From Acanthornis magna (lineage: Eukaryota > Chordata > Aves > Passeriformes > Acanthizidae), in assembly GCA_036785705.1 (NCBI GenBank), contig JAWUZG010000138.1:1505501-1569500 (forward strand): a stretch of DNA of 64,000 nucleotides. Reading direction: 5' to 3'. The notes under the pieces are model-generated. The model was given only the letters and a program-made list of their open reading frames with translations, had not been told where the DNA came from and did no database searches. The stretch's first letter is position 1. Each line of letters starts with the position of its first letter. This document shows, piece after piece, positions 36,996 to 50,335 of the stretch. The position numbers and the translations under genes are program-made.

Positions 36996-39900
36996 CAAAT
37001 GAACATGACAAAATGTTTGAGAATGTCTAGAACAAAAGCGCTTGAGAATTTAATGAAGCGTTTTTTTCTTGAGTTGTTTCTGTAACTCAAAATTACTGCT
37101 GAATAGAAAAGAGCTCTTCTTAACTACATTTGTATCTTTTATAAGCCAAATGCTCTTTAGATGTCTTCTCCATCTGCACTGATTCCTGTGGGAATGGTTT
37201 CTAAACATGACTGAATTTGGCTTTGTAACTCAGACTATATTCAACAAGATTTAGAAATAGGACAATTTGCCTTCCTGAATCCTATTTCTTTTGAAAGATC
37301 CTTCTTCCTTCTTCTTTCACTGATGTACTTTCCAACAAGCTTCCTACCTGTCAACACTGACTGGTTAATTAGCGGGTTTAAAATAGATTTGTGACTTACA
37401 AGCCAGGCAGACTGTGGAGCTTTCCAAACATGCTTGTCATTCACTAGGTACCTCAGACACTGCCAAAATATCTTCAGTAGTTGTTATTGCATGTCTTCCA
37501 GTGCAGCTAAGACCAGCTAAAAGGTTAGATCTATAATAAGGAAACAAACCTAGAAGGGTGGCGTAGGAACCCAGAACCAGCAGGAAATCTTGCCCTCTTC
37601 TTTTATAAGCCTCAACGTTGCAAAAAGAGGGAAATGCCAACCACCTACATTCTATTAAATGCAAGCCTGATTGCCTTCTCTGTACCTCTAGCTAGACTTC
37701 TTATTGCTTAAATAAGGGGCAGCTGTAATTTTCTTAGATGTCCAGTGCTGAGTGATTTTTTCACTCAGAAGCAGTCTCGATCTGGGGAGACATTCCTTTC
37801 TGCTCCCTAAATCTTTTGGGGTCTAGGTTAAACAGAATGTTAGCTAAATATCTCTTCAGTTTCCAGGTTGTGTGATCAAAGGAATGGTGCAGGAATGCCC
37901 AGTGGTTACAGCACATGCTGAAACAGTGAATTATCTGAACAGTGAGCTGTGGATTATTATATCATTAGTCAAAGTGACCATCAAATAGTATATTATGACA
38001 ATGCTCTAATCATTAGATATAGCCCACTTCATATAGAAGAGTATTCTGTTTTCAAGATTTGTGGATCGGAAGAGCAACAGTCAATAGAATATGGCCAGCT
38101 GACCTGGGTTTGCAGTCAGCAGAACTGGGTCACTTTCCTGATAAGATGCAATGTAGCAAGATAATGTGAAGGAGACCTGAACCCTAAGGATGCTCGGCAA
38201 ATTTGCAGTTGTAGTACATAGAGAAAAAAAGCATTTTGATGGAAAAATTGTGAAAGAGTCAATGCTGATATCAATGAATGTTGACATAGCAGGGCACATG
38301 GAAAGATTCAAAATGTTCATATATATTGCACCTTTCTGAAATACACTAGTTAAATTGCATGATTTTGATATTCTGTCAGCTGTTAAGTAGTTCTGGTTCA
38401 GATCATATTAGCCAGTCACTGGCAGTCCATGTAGCTGAAAGCTTTCAGCCCAGCTCACACCGCAAACAAAACTTCTAGAATAAATCCAGAATAGCAAAAA
38501 CAATGGTTGAAAAGGAGCAGATAAAGCCAAAAAAGTACCAGTAAAGTCATTACATATGGAACCAGCAGTAACTGAAGACATGAGGAAGCCACTGAAAGAT
38601 TATCAAAGGAGGTCTGAATCTTTGAAGTAAGGATTACAGGCCATTATGCCCAGCGGTGTGTTTGAAGTACAGGAAGAATGGCTCTACACTAGTTTTTGAA
38701 GCAAGCTCATGGACCATAATAAATCTATAATAAATGCCTTTGGCTGTCATATGAAGTAGCCAGTCTACTTGTAAAGAGGGGTTCTAGTACATCTAATCTA
38801 TCCTCCTGCAGAATGACCAAAATTCCATATGGAAGCCAAGTAAATGTCAGGCTGCTTTGTCAGCAAAGTGTTCAGGAGCCCAAGTCTTTGCATAGAGAGA
38901 AGGGCAGATCTGAAAGCCCGATATACTCTCAGAAATCTTGTGTAATAGGCACTGCAATAAAGAAAAGTTTTAAATCACATCCAGTATGGCTCTAGTAATA
39001 CTAAAGTCAGAGCACTCCTTTTGGAAGAGAGTATTCAGTTACTAAGAGGAATATATTATTCTTCTCCAACAGTCAATCCAAACCCTGTAGCTGAGCAGAC
39101 AGCCAGGGGGTATGAGGCTGATCTCTTTGTTCATTCACCAGTAAGACTCTGCTACATACATTTTTAGATTAGCCACATGATCAAAAAGATGTAAGGGCAC
39201 AGACATCTACAGATCTCACCGGCAGTTTATGGGAAGACAGTCCTAAGTCTCATGTGGGTCAAGTCATTACATATGTTAAAAATGTTACTTCATTACTTCA
39301 AATTCACAAATGGTCTGGTACCACAACAAGTGCCAAGACCTGGAAGTTACAAAGAAGTGTTATATGATAAAAATACATAAATGTTGTATGTTCATGCAGT
39401 CAATTCAACGGAATATTTGAAGGTTTGAGACATTAAGGGAGAGGTTGAAATAGACAGTAACATTGCCTATGGTATTAAAAATCTGAGGAATTAGGTCATT
39501 TGGCTTTTATGGACATGTAGGTTAACAGCTAGTTGTGGCAGGGGTAGAGAGAGTAGACAGTAAGGAGATAGTATATGGTATCGACATTGCTAGATCTGTG
39601 TCCTGACAGTTGAGGAGAAATCAACATAAATTAGAAATTTGAGGAAGAATTAAATACGAAGAGAAAAAATGTTTTGCAAAGAATGGGAACAGAGCTGTTT
39701 CCCGACAGATTACTGATCAGAAGTTAATGGTGGTATTCTCATGGGAAACAACCAACAGACATTTGAGTTGAGATGATTTTGAGAGGAGCTCTGTAAAGAA
39801 TGTTGGAACTCAAGATTATGTCTATTTATATCATGGTTCCCCACTAATTATGGTATCTTAGAAAAATGGGATAAAAAGGTTTTGAGCAAACTACAGAAAA

Positions 39901-42039
39901 CTTCACAAGATGGCTCTGCCCAATCAACATCCCATACAAAAATCAGATTTTTTTATCACTACAGGCAGAACAGGATACTTCTCCATGTAGTGTTTAGGTC
40001 TATTGACAAATCACATGAAAAAACCCCAAAACAACAGACACACAAAAAGATTATCTTTGTGTAATCTGCTACTTGCAAATACTGCTGTCAGCTCTACTGT
40101 CAGGATTGGAACAGCATTCTTGGAAGATTAATATGGCCTGGAAACCATCGGTGTGTATGATATGATGCAGGAAACATAGCCACATTCTGCTGTTCCCTGG
40201 GTAAAAGGAGATCTTCTAGGAATGTTGGCAGATGATTAGCAGAAATGTCAGAACACTAATCCTTCAGAGCAAATCCTCTCATTGCTACACTTTGACTAAC
40301 ACATTGCTGTGAACAGGACCTGGAGATGGTAAGGACACACTTTTTTATTAGATTTGATTAATATTGGTTCAGATTAAATTAATTATAGTGAGTACCTTCT
40401 ATATTCACCATAGAATTTGTTTGTTAAATATAGAGCTTAACCTGCTGTCCTACCTTCTTAATTGTCCTCTAAGAATCTGTTTGAATGTTCCTGATAAAGA
40501 CTTGGTGTGCTGGGGAGGACAGTGATGGAATTTTGAATTGATTTGTTGAGATAAACCAGTAATTACCATCACTAATGGGAGTTGCTGAGTCATTCTCTAG
40601 GAAAAAAGGCACTTGGGACCACTAATTTATCTGCTTATGTAAAAGGGAATGACTGGGACTAAATGTAAATCTCCCAAGAATATTATTGAAGATTATCTTG
40701 TGCTACAGCTCATAGGAAGCAGTAGCAGAGATGCCCACCCTCTTTCTTAATCTTGCACTTGCCTTCAAGAACTCATATCTGTAATGCCTTGTATATTTAG
40801 AATTTACTCTTACTACATTAAAAGGGAAGCAAACATTCCATGTCTCCACACACAGAACGTGGAAAATGAACTTCCATACACATGAAGACTGCTCTTTCCC
40901 GCAGCACAATAGACTGTTTCACACATAGTCTAAAGCAACCCAGTCCCTTGGAGATTCACTGAAACAGCCAGCTGAGGGCAGAAAGGTGGGTAAATGTGCA
41001 GCCTGTGGTTGGAAAAGGACAGTACTGAAGGTGCAGGCAAGGTGAGCAATGCACACATCTCCTATTTCCACAGCAAATAGTAGGTAACATTTAGGAGACA
41101 TGTAGAATGTCATTTCCTTCACACTTTCAAGCAGCTGAGTGACTCCAGTTACAGAGCAGCTCAGTGAAGTAAAAAGGCTTAGAAGTACCCAAGTAAAGTG
41201 CAGAAAGCAGAGGGACAACAGGTGGAAAAGGAGTCAGAGAAGGACAGAAAGGTGTATGGAAGGGAATTACAGTTGCTAGCTTGGCATTACTATTAGGATG
41301 CAAATGACTCAGAAAAAGAAGTCGGGCGGCAGGTTCCCTTAGCTGACCCTTGTCTGTCACAGGATTGGAGAGGTTTCATGGTGCAGGCAGATTGGCATAA
41401 CTCTGATGTAGGATTCTTAGACATTGTACATGGGAAGCAGAACTAAACTATGTTTTGCCTGAACTTTGTGAGAATATTTCCTATCCATCTTAAACTAGAA
41501 AGACCAATTCACTCATCACTGCTTTCTCTGGTATGCAGGGGTAACCTTTGCCTTCTGCATCCATGTTGCCCACTCTCTGGTGCTCCCTCAGGGATTTCTC
41601 CATCTTTTCTGTATCCTCCTGAAGCAAGGTGATCCCTAGGGGCCTCCAGGCAGAGCTGGCACACAATGAGCATGGCAGTGCTCTGCCCTGCACATTTGCG
41701 AACCTTGGATTGTGCCTACTAGTGTTCCCATCTGAGGTCCTTATGTATGTCGAGTCATACATTCCCAGTAATACCATCCAGTCTTCCAGAGAGACCTCCA
41801 GATACGTAGAGTTAGACACTTCTGCAGGTTTCTTCCTTTCTCTTCCATTAGGAAAACAGGATCTTTTCCAGCTAATAGTTTCTCCTGGGGTTTGAATAGG
41901 CTTGTAAATCATGAAAAACTGAAATGATAAATGTAGTTTGTCAGAATTCATGAAGGAGAAGTTTCTCTCCGCACAACAGGAATACTCTTGATCTTATTCT
42001 GTCAATGAAACTGTGCTTATTTACTTAAGGAGCACAGAT
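36996..42039. other. Intergenic, no gene recognised
   Basis: Unique AT-rich sequence. Nothing supported. Confidence 0.45.
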
Positions 42040-42215
42040 GGTCACATTATTACAGCTTTAAGGCAGTCCTGTGGTGCTCTAAGGCAGCTCCATGGGACTA
42101 CATCAGCTGTATCTATTTTAAACTTTGTCTCAGAGATGTTCCTTTGTGGTAATTATGGATCAATGTTTTTTCCCAAGGTCAGTGACTTTGCATTAGTTAC
42201 CATCTAATAATCAGT
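42040..42215. repeat. Unrecognised dispersed repeat, copy 2
   Basis: Partner of 30480-30650, in the same orientation and about 11.6 kb away. The shared core runs from ATTATTACAG to the TTACCATCTAATAATCAG end. Confidence 0.6.
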
Positions 42216-43264
42216 CTGACTACACATGGTGTTCATACAAGCTGATCCTAATCTTCAATGAATGTTATCAAACTATGAGTACATGAAAAATTAAATGTAA
42301 AGACGAATGAAAGATATTTCCCTATATAAATAAGGAACATTTCCAGTTTTACAAGAACTAAGCAAGTATTTAAGATATAATGTTTATTATTTGATTTTTT
42401 CTGGACATTTGCAGCCCAGAGGCATATACAGGTTGAGTTCTTGCTCTTAAGCACTATCACCACCATAGATTTTTAGCATGTTAATCACTAATGTAGTTTT
42501 ATATGTTAATTTTTTTGTAAATAATACGGAAATTTCTATATGATAATTATGGAGTACTCATCTTCTATTCAAGGAAATAATCTGATCAAACTTGTCAAGT
42601 CTTTGTAAAATTCCATTGCAAAATACTAATATGCATAAATGTCTAAGGTCTGCTTATTGTATTCTATCAAGATAATTTTTCTGTTCACTGAACAAATGGA
42701 AAGAGGAAGAAAAACAAATAGTCTTGTAGAAACACCAAATACAAAGGGAAAACAAATAGTCTTTTAGCAGCACCAAATAAAAATGTTTTAGTTTAGTTTA
42801 TGCAATAGTAATGTTGACTGACATGGGCATATAATTTCCTCCCAAATTACACTGACTATATACAGGTTTTTTATTTTTTTTTTACATCTTCAAAAATGCT
42901 GGCATAACAAATGTTGGCCTGGAAAGGTTTTTCACCAAAAGGAAACTTAACTGTCAGTATTTTCCTTCATAGGCATTTTCCTTTATCCAAGATCCTTACA
43001 GTGGCCTTAAACATTGTTTAAAAAAATAGATGGTCTTTCTCATGTGATGCTATTTGCTCGAAATTTCTTATACTAGTAAACCAAATGAAACATTGGTTAT
43101 AAATAAACATCTGGTTATTATAACATAATAACTATGGTTATATTTGCTCATATAATCGTAGTTGTAACTATTTTACATTTTTAAAAATAGCTTCAAGCAT
43201 ATTAAGTCTTATAATAAAAAGGCAATTAGTGCTCTTGTCAATTTTTCCCATCTCTTACACCTAT
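42216..43264. other. Intergenic, AT-rich, with a MEF2 consensus
   Basis: Very AT-rich. TTAAAAATAG at 43181-43190 matches the MEF2 consensus, which is expected by chance in such sequence. Confidence 0.4.
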
Positions 43265-43625
43265 TCACAGAATCACAAAATCATAGAATATTGTGAGTTG
43301 GAAGGGACCTAGGATCATCAAGTCCAACTCCTGGCCCTGCACAGACACCCCACCAATCCCACCCTGTGCCTGAGAGTGTGATTCAAATGCTCCTGGAGCT
43401 GTGGCAGCCTCGGGGCTGTGCCCATTCCCTGGGGAGCCTGGGCAGTGCCCAGCACCCTCTGGGGGAAGAGCCTTCTCCTGATATCCAGCGTAAACCTCCC
43501 CTGGCACAGGTCCAGCCATTCCCTCGGGGCTTGTTGCTGGTCACAGGGAGCAGAGATCGGAGATGCTATCCAGGGCCCCTTGGGAGGTCTCTGTTGAGTT
43601 TCCCCTTCTCCAGGCTCAGCAGACA
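43265..43625 (-). mobile_element. CR1 LINE 3' fragment, young-looking
   Basis: From the 3' end: CATAGAATATTGTGAGTTGG, CAAGTCCAACTCCTGGCCCT, CTCGGGGCTGTGCCCATTCC, CCAGCGTAAACCTCCCCTGG. This is a CR1 type I associate with songbird genomes. It creates a long spurious plus-strand open frame starting at 43366. Confidence 0.88.
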
Positions 43626-44604
43626 ATATTCCTTTATCTTTGGTGTTATCTTTACCAGTAGCACTCTTCCAAGTCCAACACCCATAAATTTTTGTTATTT
43701 TTCTTCCCCAAAGTTAACAATAATTTGTTTCTCATTACCAAATGCCCTTGTCTCTTTTTTATATCGTCTCCTTTCACATTTAGCCACAGCTCTCCAGCCC
43801 ATATTCCAGATATCTCAGTCATTCTCAGTTCTCTCTTTATTTCAGACCTCATACATGCATGTCCAATTCCACACAACTATTACAGTTATTGTGTCCCACT
43901 CATTCTACACTCTATTTTATTATTTCTGTCATGAGTTAGATGGGGCAAATTCTAGCTTATATACCCAATTATGCTTATATACCCTAATTCACCAGGAGAT
44001 AACATCTACCTCAGGAGACCCATGGGAAAATTTTGATTGTGCAGCATATATTATGCAAGACCCTTCTGGTTCTGGAGAACCAGATCTCTGGCAAACTCAT
44101 GTTGGGACAGCCTGTTGCTGTCTCAATAGCTGTATCATGATGGAAAAGTCACATTCAGGCCACAGATTCCTCCTTGGAGAAGGGATCTGCCAAAGCAAGG
44201 ACATGAAGCACAGCTCACTTAAATGAGGCAAGTATCTGCTCTTGGCCTTCCAAAGCCCCTCCCTGCTGCAGCCATGGGCAACTCACTGCCACATGTCAGG
44301 GCAGAAGGACAGGAAGGACTTCACCTCTGTCAGCGAGAGGAAGGAGGTGACTGCAGGGCACTGGAGCTGGAGGGCACTTCAACGCCTGAAGCCTTAGCTG
44401 CACAGAGACTCCCAGATGGAACCGTCCCCTTTGGGACACAAACAGAATCTTTGGGGGTGGGTGTCTCCCATGCCCTTCCTCACCTGGTTTCTGCACATTC
44501 TGCCATGGTGCAATCAGCAGTGATTGCACGGGGAGCCTTCGAGCATGTCCTCATTAATGCTTAGTGTCGAACGGGAAAATTCTGTTGAAGCAAATCTCTG
44601 GTTT
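43626..44604. other. Intergenic, no gene recognised
   Basis: Unique sequence between two CR1 copies. Nothing supported. Confidence 0.4.
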
Positions 44605-44965
44605 CATAGAATCACAGAATCACAATTGGCTTGGGTTGGAAGGGACCGTAAAGTCCTGTTGGGTTCCAACACCCCATTACTCACCCTCTGCCATGGGCAG
44701 GGACACCTTCCACTAGACCAGGTTCCTCCAAGCCCCATCCAGCCTGGCTGTAGGCTCTTCCAGGGATGGAGCGGCCATTCTGGGCAAGCTGTGCCAGGGC
44801 CTCACTACCCTTACAGGGAAGATTTCTTCCTAATATCTAATCTAAACCTCTTCTCTCTTATGGCTACCTGCCTATGTAAAGTCACTCTCCCTCTTTTTTA
44901 TGATGCCTTCATGTACTGGAAGACCACAATGAGGTCTCCCTGGAGCCTTCTCTTTTCCAGCAGTC
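44605..44965 (-). mobile_element. CR1 LINE 3' fragment
   Basis: CATAGAATCACAGAATCACA at the 3' end, then GGGTTGGAAGGGACC, CTGCCATGGGCAGGGACACC, CCTAATATCTAATCTAAACC and GGTCTCCCTGGAGCCTTCTC. Classic CR1 3' UTR in minus orientation. Confidence 0.9.
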
Positions 44966-47396
44966 GCTCTCCTTCGGCTGTCCCCAGGGTGTACAGTGGA
45001 GTTTGGAGGGCCACTGACACTGTGTGTTTTCCTTTTGATAGTCACACGCTCCCAAGTAGCTCCCTGGTTCCCTTTCTGGGAAGAGTGCCCAGTGCAGAGG
45101 AGGCCCTGCGCACTGAGCAGTGGCTGCTCCTGTCAGCTCAGGGTCTTTTCTTTCAGCACTGATAGCCCAAACATTTCCAGATGTTCTTTGGCCCATCCCA
45201 CCTTTCTTTGTTGTGTCCCAGTGGGGAACACATGACAGTGGCTGACCCACCTGGCTGGATTTTAACACCTCTGCTGTGATTTGCTCCTAACACATGGGCC
45301 AGGCAGTTTCAGCAGGTTTAAAGCAGCCAGGTTTCAGTGAGACCTCGTTGCTGGTCTGCAGTGGAGCAGGGCCCAGAGGAGGGTCCCCTCGATGGCTCCA
45401 GGCTGCCATCCCCTGGCACTGGCTGCCTGGAGCAGAGGGTCCAGCTGGCTGTCACCCGGGAGCTCCCTGTGACTGACAGGAGCCTGATGGGGTCTGAAGC
45501 TGAGAATAAAGCTGATGGAGCCTTGCTCTGATATCAACAGCCTAAATGGAGAGGCAAAAGGCACAGCCGTAGCCCAACTGATATCTCTGTGTCCTACACC
45601 AGCACCCACCCTGGGGCATTGCCACAGCTGTCTGTGCTTCCTTCACGTGTCACCAATGCCTGGGACAGATGTACGTGTGGGGCAGTGGGCCACTGCTTCA
45701 TCACACCCATGGTATGTTCAGGGTCTCTGCATCGGGGAAGGAGTAGACAGACGGTTTCAATGCAATCCCTGCCAGTGCTTACCCCTGGGCTTGACTTCCA
45801 CAAGGCTGGTGGGGTGCTCACCTTCCTGCCCACTCCCCAGCATTGCCTTGGGCCTCCAGCCTGAAGCTCTCTAATGGGTCTTGCCTTGTTTGTAACATTT
45901 CATATACCTCCATGTATACATCCCAAGATTTTAGATCCACCTGCAGGGTTCAAACCAGTACGGCTAGCTCCTGAGATGGGGAAGGCATTTGACACAGTTC
46001 CAATAAACGGTGCATCTTCTTACAGATGTGCAGTTTGCCCTTTTCCTTCTCTACAAGGTTATCTTAGAAAGAATTCCCAAAAAAGGTAAATTGCATTTGA
46101 GAGGAGCCCAGACCATTCTGTCCTGCCCTCCTTCCTAATAGTGAAGGTCCCTGATACTCAGCTGGTGCTGTTAGACAGTAAAAATGTCACAGTAACGTAT
46201 ACATTGTCAGCTGAGTATGATTTTAAAATGTCTCTAAAATCTACTCTTCATGGAAATCCACATATCCTGGCTAGTGGGGACAGGGAAGGAATCATTACTT
46301 GCTATGAGTAGTTGTTCCCATTCTAAGTCTAAGAGTAAAAATCTTGCCATTGATATAGAAGAGCCTGACTAACAAAACATTTTTTTACACAAAATATTTT
46401 CTCATAACAGCCTCTTTTGTGTGGTTATATACTTACCATCCCAGTGTTATTGTCTGTCCCAAGAATGACTCTTCAGTCTTGCTTAAGAATGGTGCAGTGG
46501 CAAGGAGAGGGCCTGCTATGAGTTATCAGCATCTTCACGTCTTTGCCAGGAGGAGTACAGCAGACAAGGAATTCTTCCTATTTGTTCTGAATTTGCTTGG
46601 TTTTAGTTTTGTCTATTTCCTTATGACAGTTTGCTTCCCTTTCACTGGTTTCCAGCCAAAGTTTAAATGGCTCAGAGCAGCTTCTGCTGCCTCAGTTACT
46701 ATGACAGATAGTTCTTTATTGTGCAGTGAGCCCCCAAGGCTTGTCAGACCTTCGCCATGTGTGGTGTTCAGAAACTTAACCTGAAACAGGTTGACTAACA
46801 GTTGTGAGACTTCAAGCTAAAACCACTTCAGGCCCAGAGAAGCCCTAAGACTATGCACTGTCAGGTCAGCGCAAACCCTCAAACCTTTTGCTATTAATAG
46901 AAAAAATATTGCATTTACAGGTCTATGATAATGGAGATTTTAAGAAACTGAAGCATCAGTATAGACATAGAATGGTCAGGTATTCAAACGGAAGAGTGAA
47001 AAGAAGACAAATTGATGGTAAAGACAGTCTCACAGTCAGGCTTGTATCTGTCATGAAGCATGAGAGTAGAGAATAAAATGGAGTGAAAATAATCTAATGT
47101 CTGCTATGGAAACATTGGAAGCTTTCTAACCTATCATGGGAAGGAAGAGCTAGGCTGACATCACTGAAATGGTGATGGATCTATAAACCTCTTTGTGACT
47201 GAAAGCTGATTAGCTCCCAAAAAAGCTCACTCTCATTGCACTTTTAGATAGCAGTCTGTCATGGGAGGAGTGGGAGCTTCAGACAAGCCCTGTCTTAGCC
47301 TCAGATTTTTGGCAATAACTTAAATTTAAGAACTCACTCTGGCCCACAAGTACTAAGCATGGCAGATCAAGTCTATTTATAAGATGAATTATTTAT
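44966..47396. other. Intergenic, no gene recognised
   Basis: A GC-richer stretch at about 45.0-45.9 kb gives overlapping open frames in several frames. None resembles a known protein. Confidence 0.4.
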
Positions 47397-48514
47397 TGTC
47401 ATGGTTTGACCCTGGCCAAATGTCAGGCATCTACGATGTCTGCTCTCTCTGCTCTCTCCTGCCACAGCTGTGCAGAGGAGAGGGAAAAAAAAAACCTGTT
47501 AAACACAGGACTCATGAGTTGAGATAAGGCACTGGTGGGAGAATGCACTGAGAAAAAGGACAAAACAGGTTAGAACCCTAAAATTGCAAAGTGATTTATT
47601 AACCTAACAGAGTCAGAGGATAAATAAGAAGTAAAAATAAGCTCTTAAGACACCATTTCTTCACTCACCCCCCTCCCTCTTAAGACACCGTTTCTCTGCT
47701 CACCCCCCTCCCTCCTTCTAACCAACAGCACGGGGCGGGGGAGGGCAGGGTAGGGTAAGGGGGTTTTTCTTTGGTCAGTCCAAAATTCCCTCCACTGCTC
47801 AGGAAGAGGAGTCCTCTACTTAACCATGGGGTCCCTCCCATGGGAGACAGTCCTCTGCGAACTTCTTTGGCACGGGTCCAATCTCACAAGCAGCAGTCTG
47901 CACAAATCTGCTGCAGCACAAGTTCTTGTCCATAGGGTGCAGACTTCCGAGCTGAGGCCAGGCTGTTTCCATGTCGGGAGAAAGGCCTTTCTCTCTGTAT
48001 GGGACTCCCACTGGATCACAGCTTCCTGCAGGCATCCACCTGCTCCTCTGGCATGGGCACCTCCCCACGGGCTGTGGGTGGTTCTCTGCATCCCCCTGGA
48101 CTCCATGGGCTGCAGGGAGACCACCTGCTCCCCCCCTGGTTTTCACCATGGCCGGCAGAGGGTTTTCAGCTCCGGCGCCTGGAGCACCTCCTCCCCCACC
48201 TTCTCCACTGACCTTGGTGCCTCCATGTTGTTTCCCTCACATATTCTCACCTCCTCCTCCTCCTCCTCTGGCTAAAAAGAAGTGCGTGCTCACATTGTTT
48301 TGATTTCTTCTTAAATGTTTTCATAGAGGTGTAACTAACATCTCTAATTGGCCCAGGCTTGGCCAGCAGCATGTCCATCATCTTCAGAGCCATCAGAGAT
48401 TGGCTCCACTGGACATGGTGAAAAACTTCAGAACCTTCACACAGGACACACAGGAGCCACCTTTGTGCCCCTTCCCACCCACTAGCAAAAACTGGGCTGA
48501 GGAAAACCAACACA
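47397..48514 (-). mobile_element. Solo LTR of an endogenous retrovirus (ERVL-like, avian)
   Basis: About 1.1 kb bounded by TG...CA on either strand (plus strand TGTCATGGTTTGACC to ACCAACACA). Read on the minus strand it has an LTR order: CCAATTAGAG (CAAT-type, 48339-48352 region), TTTAAGAAG (TATA-like, about 48308-48316), and AATAAATC poly(A) signal (about 47592-47600). No internal gag/pol/env sequence adjoins it, so it is a solo LTR. No clear target-site duplication was seen. The repeated AAGACACC ... CCCCCCTCCCTC segment at 47642-47711 is a 35-bp tandem duplication. Confidence 0.82.
47642..47711. repeat. 35-bp tandem duplication inside the LTR
   Basis: Two adjacent 35-bp copies starting CTCTTAAGACACC, differing at a few bases. 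Confidence 0.85.
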
Positions 48515-50335
48515 AATGGAATGACTGATGAAATGAGCTGATATTATTCAACAGACAGGAGAAAATAGATCTTAATCAGCTGTACTTACTACACACTATG
48601 AAATGAAAAGCACTACTAGTAGATTACATAAAACAGTACATGATATCAAGGTACCTGTATTAAAGCTAGCAAAAGAAATAATGTTGATTGGGAGTCATAT
48701 ATAACTTACCCTGACAATAGTGTACACAGAGTCCTTTCACTCAGCTTCAGAGGAGACTCCACAAAGCAGCATCCGTGCTCTCGGGAGAAACTCCAAACAT
48801 TTCCAGGGAATGTGTAGAAGGTTTTTATTACATTACTTCGCGGAAGTTTGATGTAGCTTTTATAGTTTGTAAAGTGCGGTGTCCGTCCATCAGAAATCCA
48901 GCTTATCTTTTCAGGTATCACTTCAACAGTAAGATTTTTATTGATATTTGGAAGAAGCCAGGCTAATGCTAACACCATGGTGCCAGAATAACTCACTACA
49001 AGGCAGCTTTTCCTGTTTGAGTTATCTGACTGGTTAACAGGAAACAGATAATCTCTTGTGGGGGGAGAGAGACACTGCTACAACATCTGGGGTTTCTGCT
49101 TTTGCATCCTCACTACTAACAGCAGGACAGCCTTAAGATCAGTGATGTGCTGGTGAGTTTGCAACTTGGAGGCTGATAATTAAAGACTCATTTTGATAAT
49201 TCTGTTTTAGCCATACAGACGTGGAGCTGTTAGGTGTAAGTTTCCAGCAGAGGGAGTAAAGTTCACTAGAATCTCACTTCACTCTTTGGAAGCAAAACCT
49301 ATGCTGTGACAGGGATTTCTACACACACTGACTGAAGTACCACTGACAACCTTCAGAACTTCCCAGGAAACCTCAAAACCTCCAATGGCAGGGTCTGCTT
49401 CGAAAATTTGAAGACGAATAGAGCTGAAGTTTTTGCAGACCACCAACCTCAGGCCTGGGCATAGCCATGACCTGTATGCCACACCTGACTAAGCAGGTAA
49501 GAGATTCAATTGCATTTGATTTGCATACACACATGCTGCCAATACACCCTCACTTTCCCCCCAGTCCTCCCATCTGCCACCCTCCCTCTGCAGTCTCCTG
49601 TTTCTTTTTGTGCCAGAACCACTGAGAACATTGATCCCTCTCAAGCCTTTCCACACTATGTTGGTTTCAGAGGTCTGCTTTGAATGTCCACTCAGTTTTC
49701 TCCCTTCCTAAGTCCCTGGGTGTGTGTAATTGGTCTTCCTTAACCTCGTTTCTTTTTATTTTCTCTTCTGTTACTACTGCTGAGAAATGAGCTGGTATTT
49801 TCACACAGTTATGCAGGACACTTGGTAGACCTTCCTCCTGACAGGCGATTTTCACCTCAGAGTCCTCCTCTTTGCACTGCATTATATTTCCCTATCCATA
49901 CAGTTTTGTGTTTTTAAAAGTATTGAAATTTGCATAGTATTTAATGGCACTGTTTTGCTGAGTTTCATGGAAGCCTTCTCCATTCCTAATGTATCAATTC
50001 TTGTCTTTAGTGCCTGAAACAGCATCATCTCAATGAAAATGTGTTCTTCCCATTCAACACCACTCTGGCGTACTTTAACAGTAGCTTTAACAACACAGGC
50101 AACCACACAAAAACTTTTCTCTTTCACTCTGTGGCTTTCAGAATTATTTATGAGTAAAAACTTTCTTTGAACACTGCCTAAAGTGTTATAGAAGGGATAA
50201 TCAGTTGGACATTAGATGACAAAAATCTGTACCATCACTAAGGTACACAAACGCAAAACTGTGTCCAAAGACTAATGGAAATACAGACCTCAGCTGTAAA
50301 AACAAAACCAAATGAAATGGATTAAACGAAGTGAA
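48515..50335. other. Gene B downstream flank
   Basis: Unique sequence between the gene B poly(A) site and the LTR. Apart from the possible exon at 48710-48996 nothing is supported. Confidence 0.4.
48710..48996 (-). other. Open frame ending at a strong splice donor; possible unannotated exon
   Basis: Minus-strand frame of about 95 codons. The second ATG (48978) sits in GGCACCATGG, a strong Kozak context, and begins with a hydrophobic stretch (MVLALAWLLPN) followed by a potential N-glycosylation site NLT. The frame ends with GTAAGTTAT at 48709. Several CpGs occur in AT-rich surroundings. I recognise no homologue and found no partner exon, so it may be chance. Confidence 0.2.

Noticed and set aside
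43181..43190. MEF2 consensus as a distal enhancer
   Set aside because: A single match in very AT-rich sequence is expected by chance. No clustered E-boxes were found around it.
43366..44226. 286-codon plus-strand open frame
   Set aside because: It begins in the antisense of a CR1 3' end and runs into unique AT-rich sequence. No recognisable domain or splice structure.
47820..48303. Several 100-150 codon frames on both strands
   Set aside because: All lie inside the solo LTR, which is non-coding.
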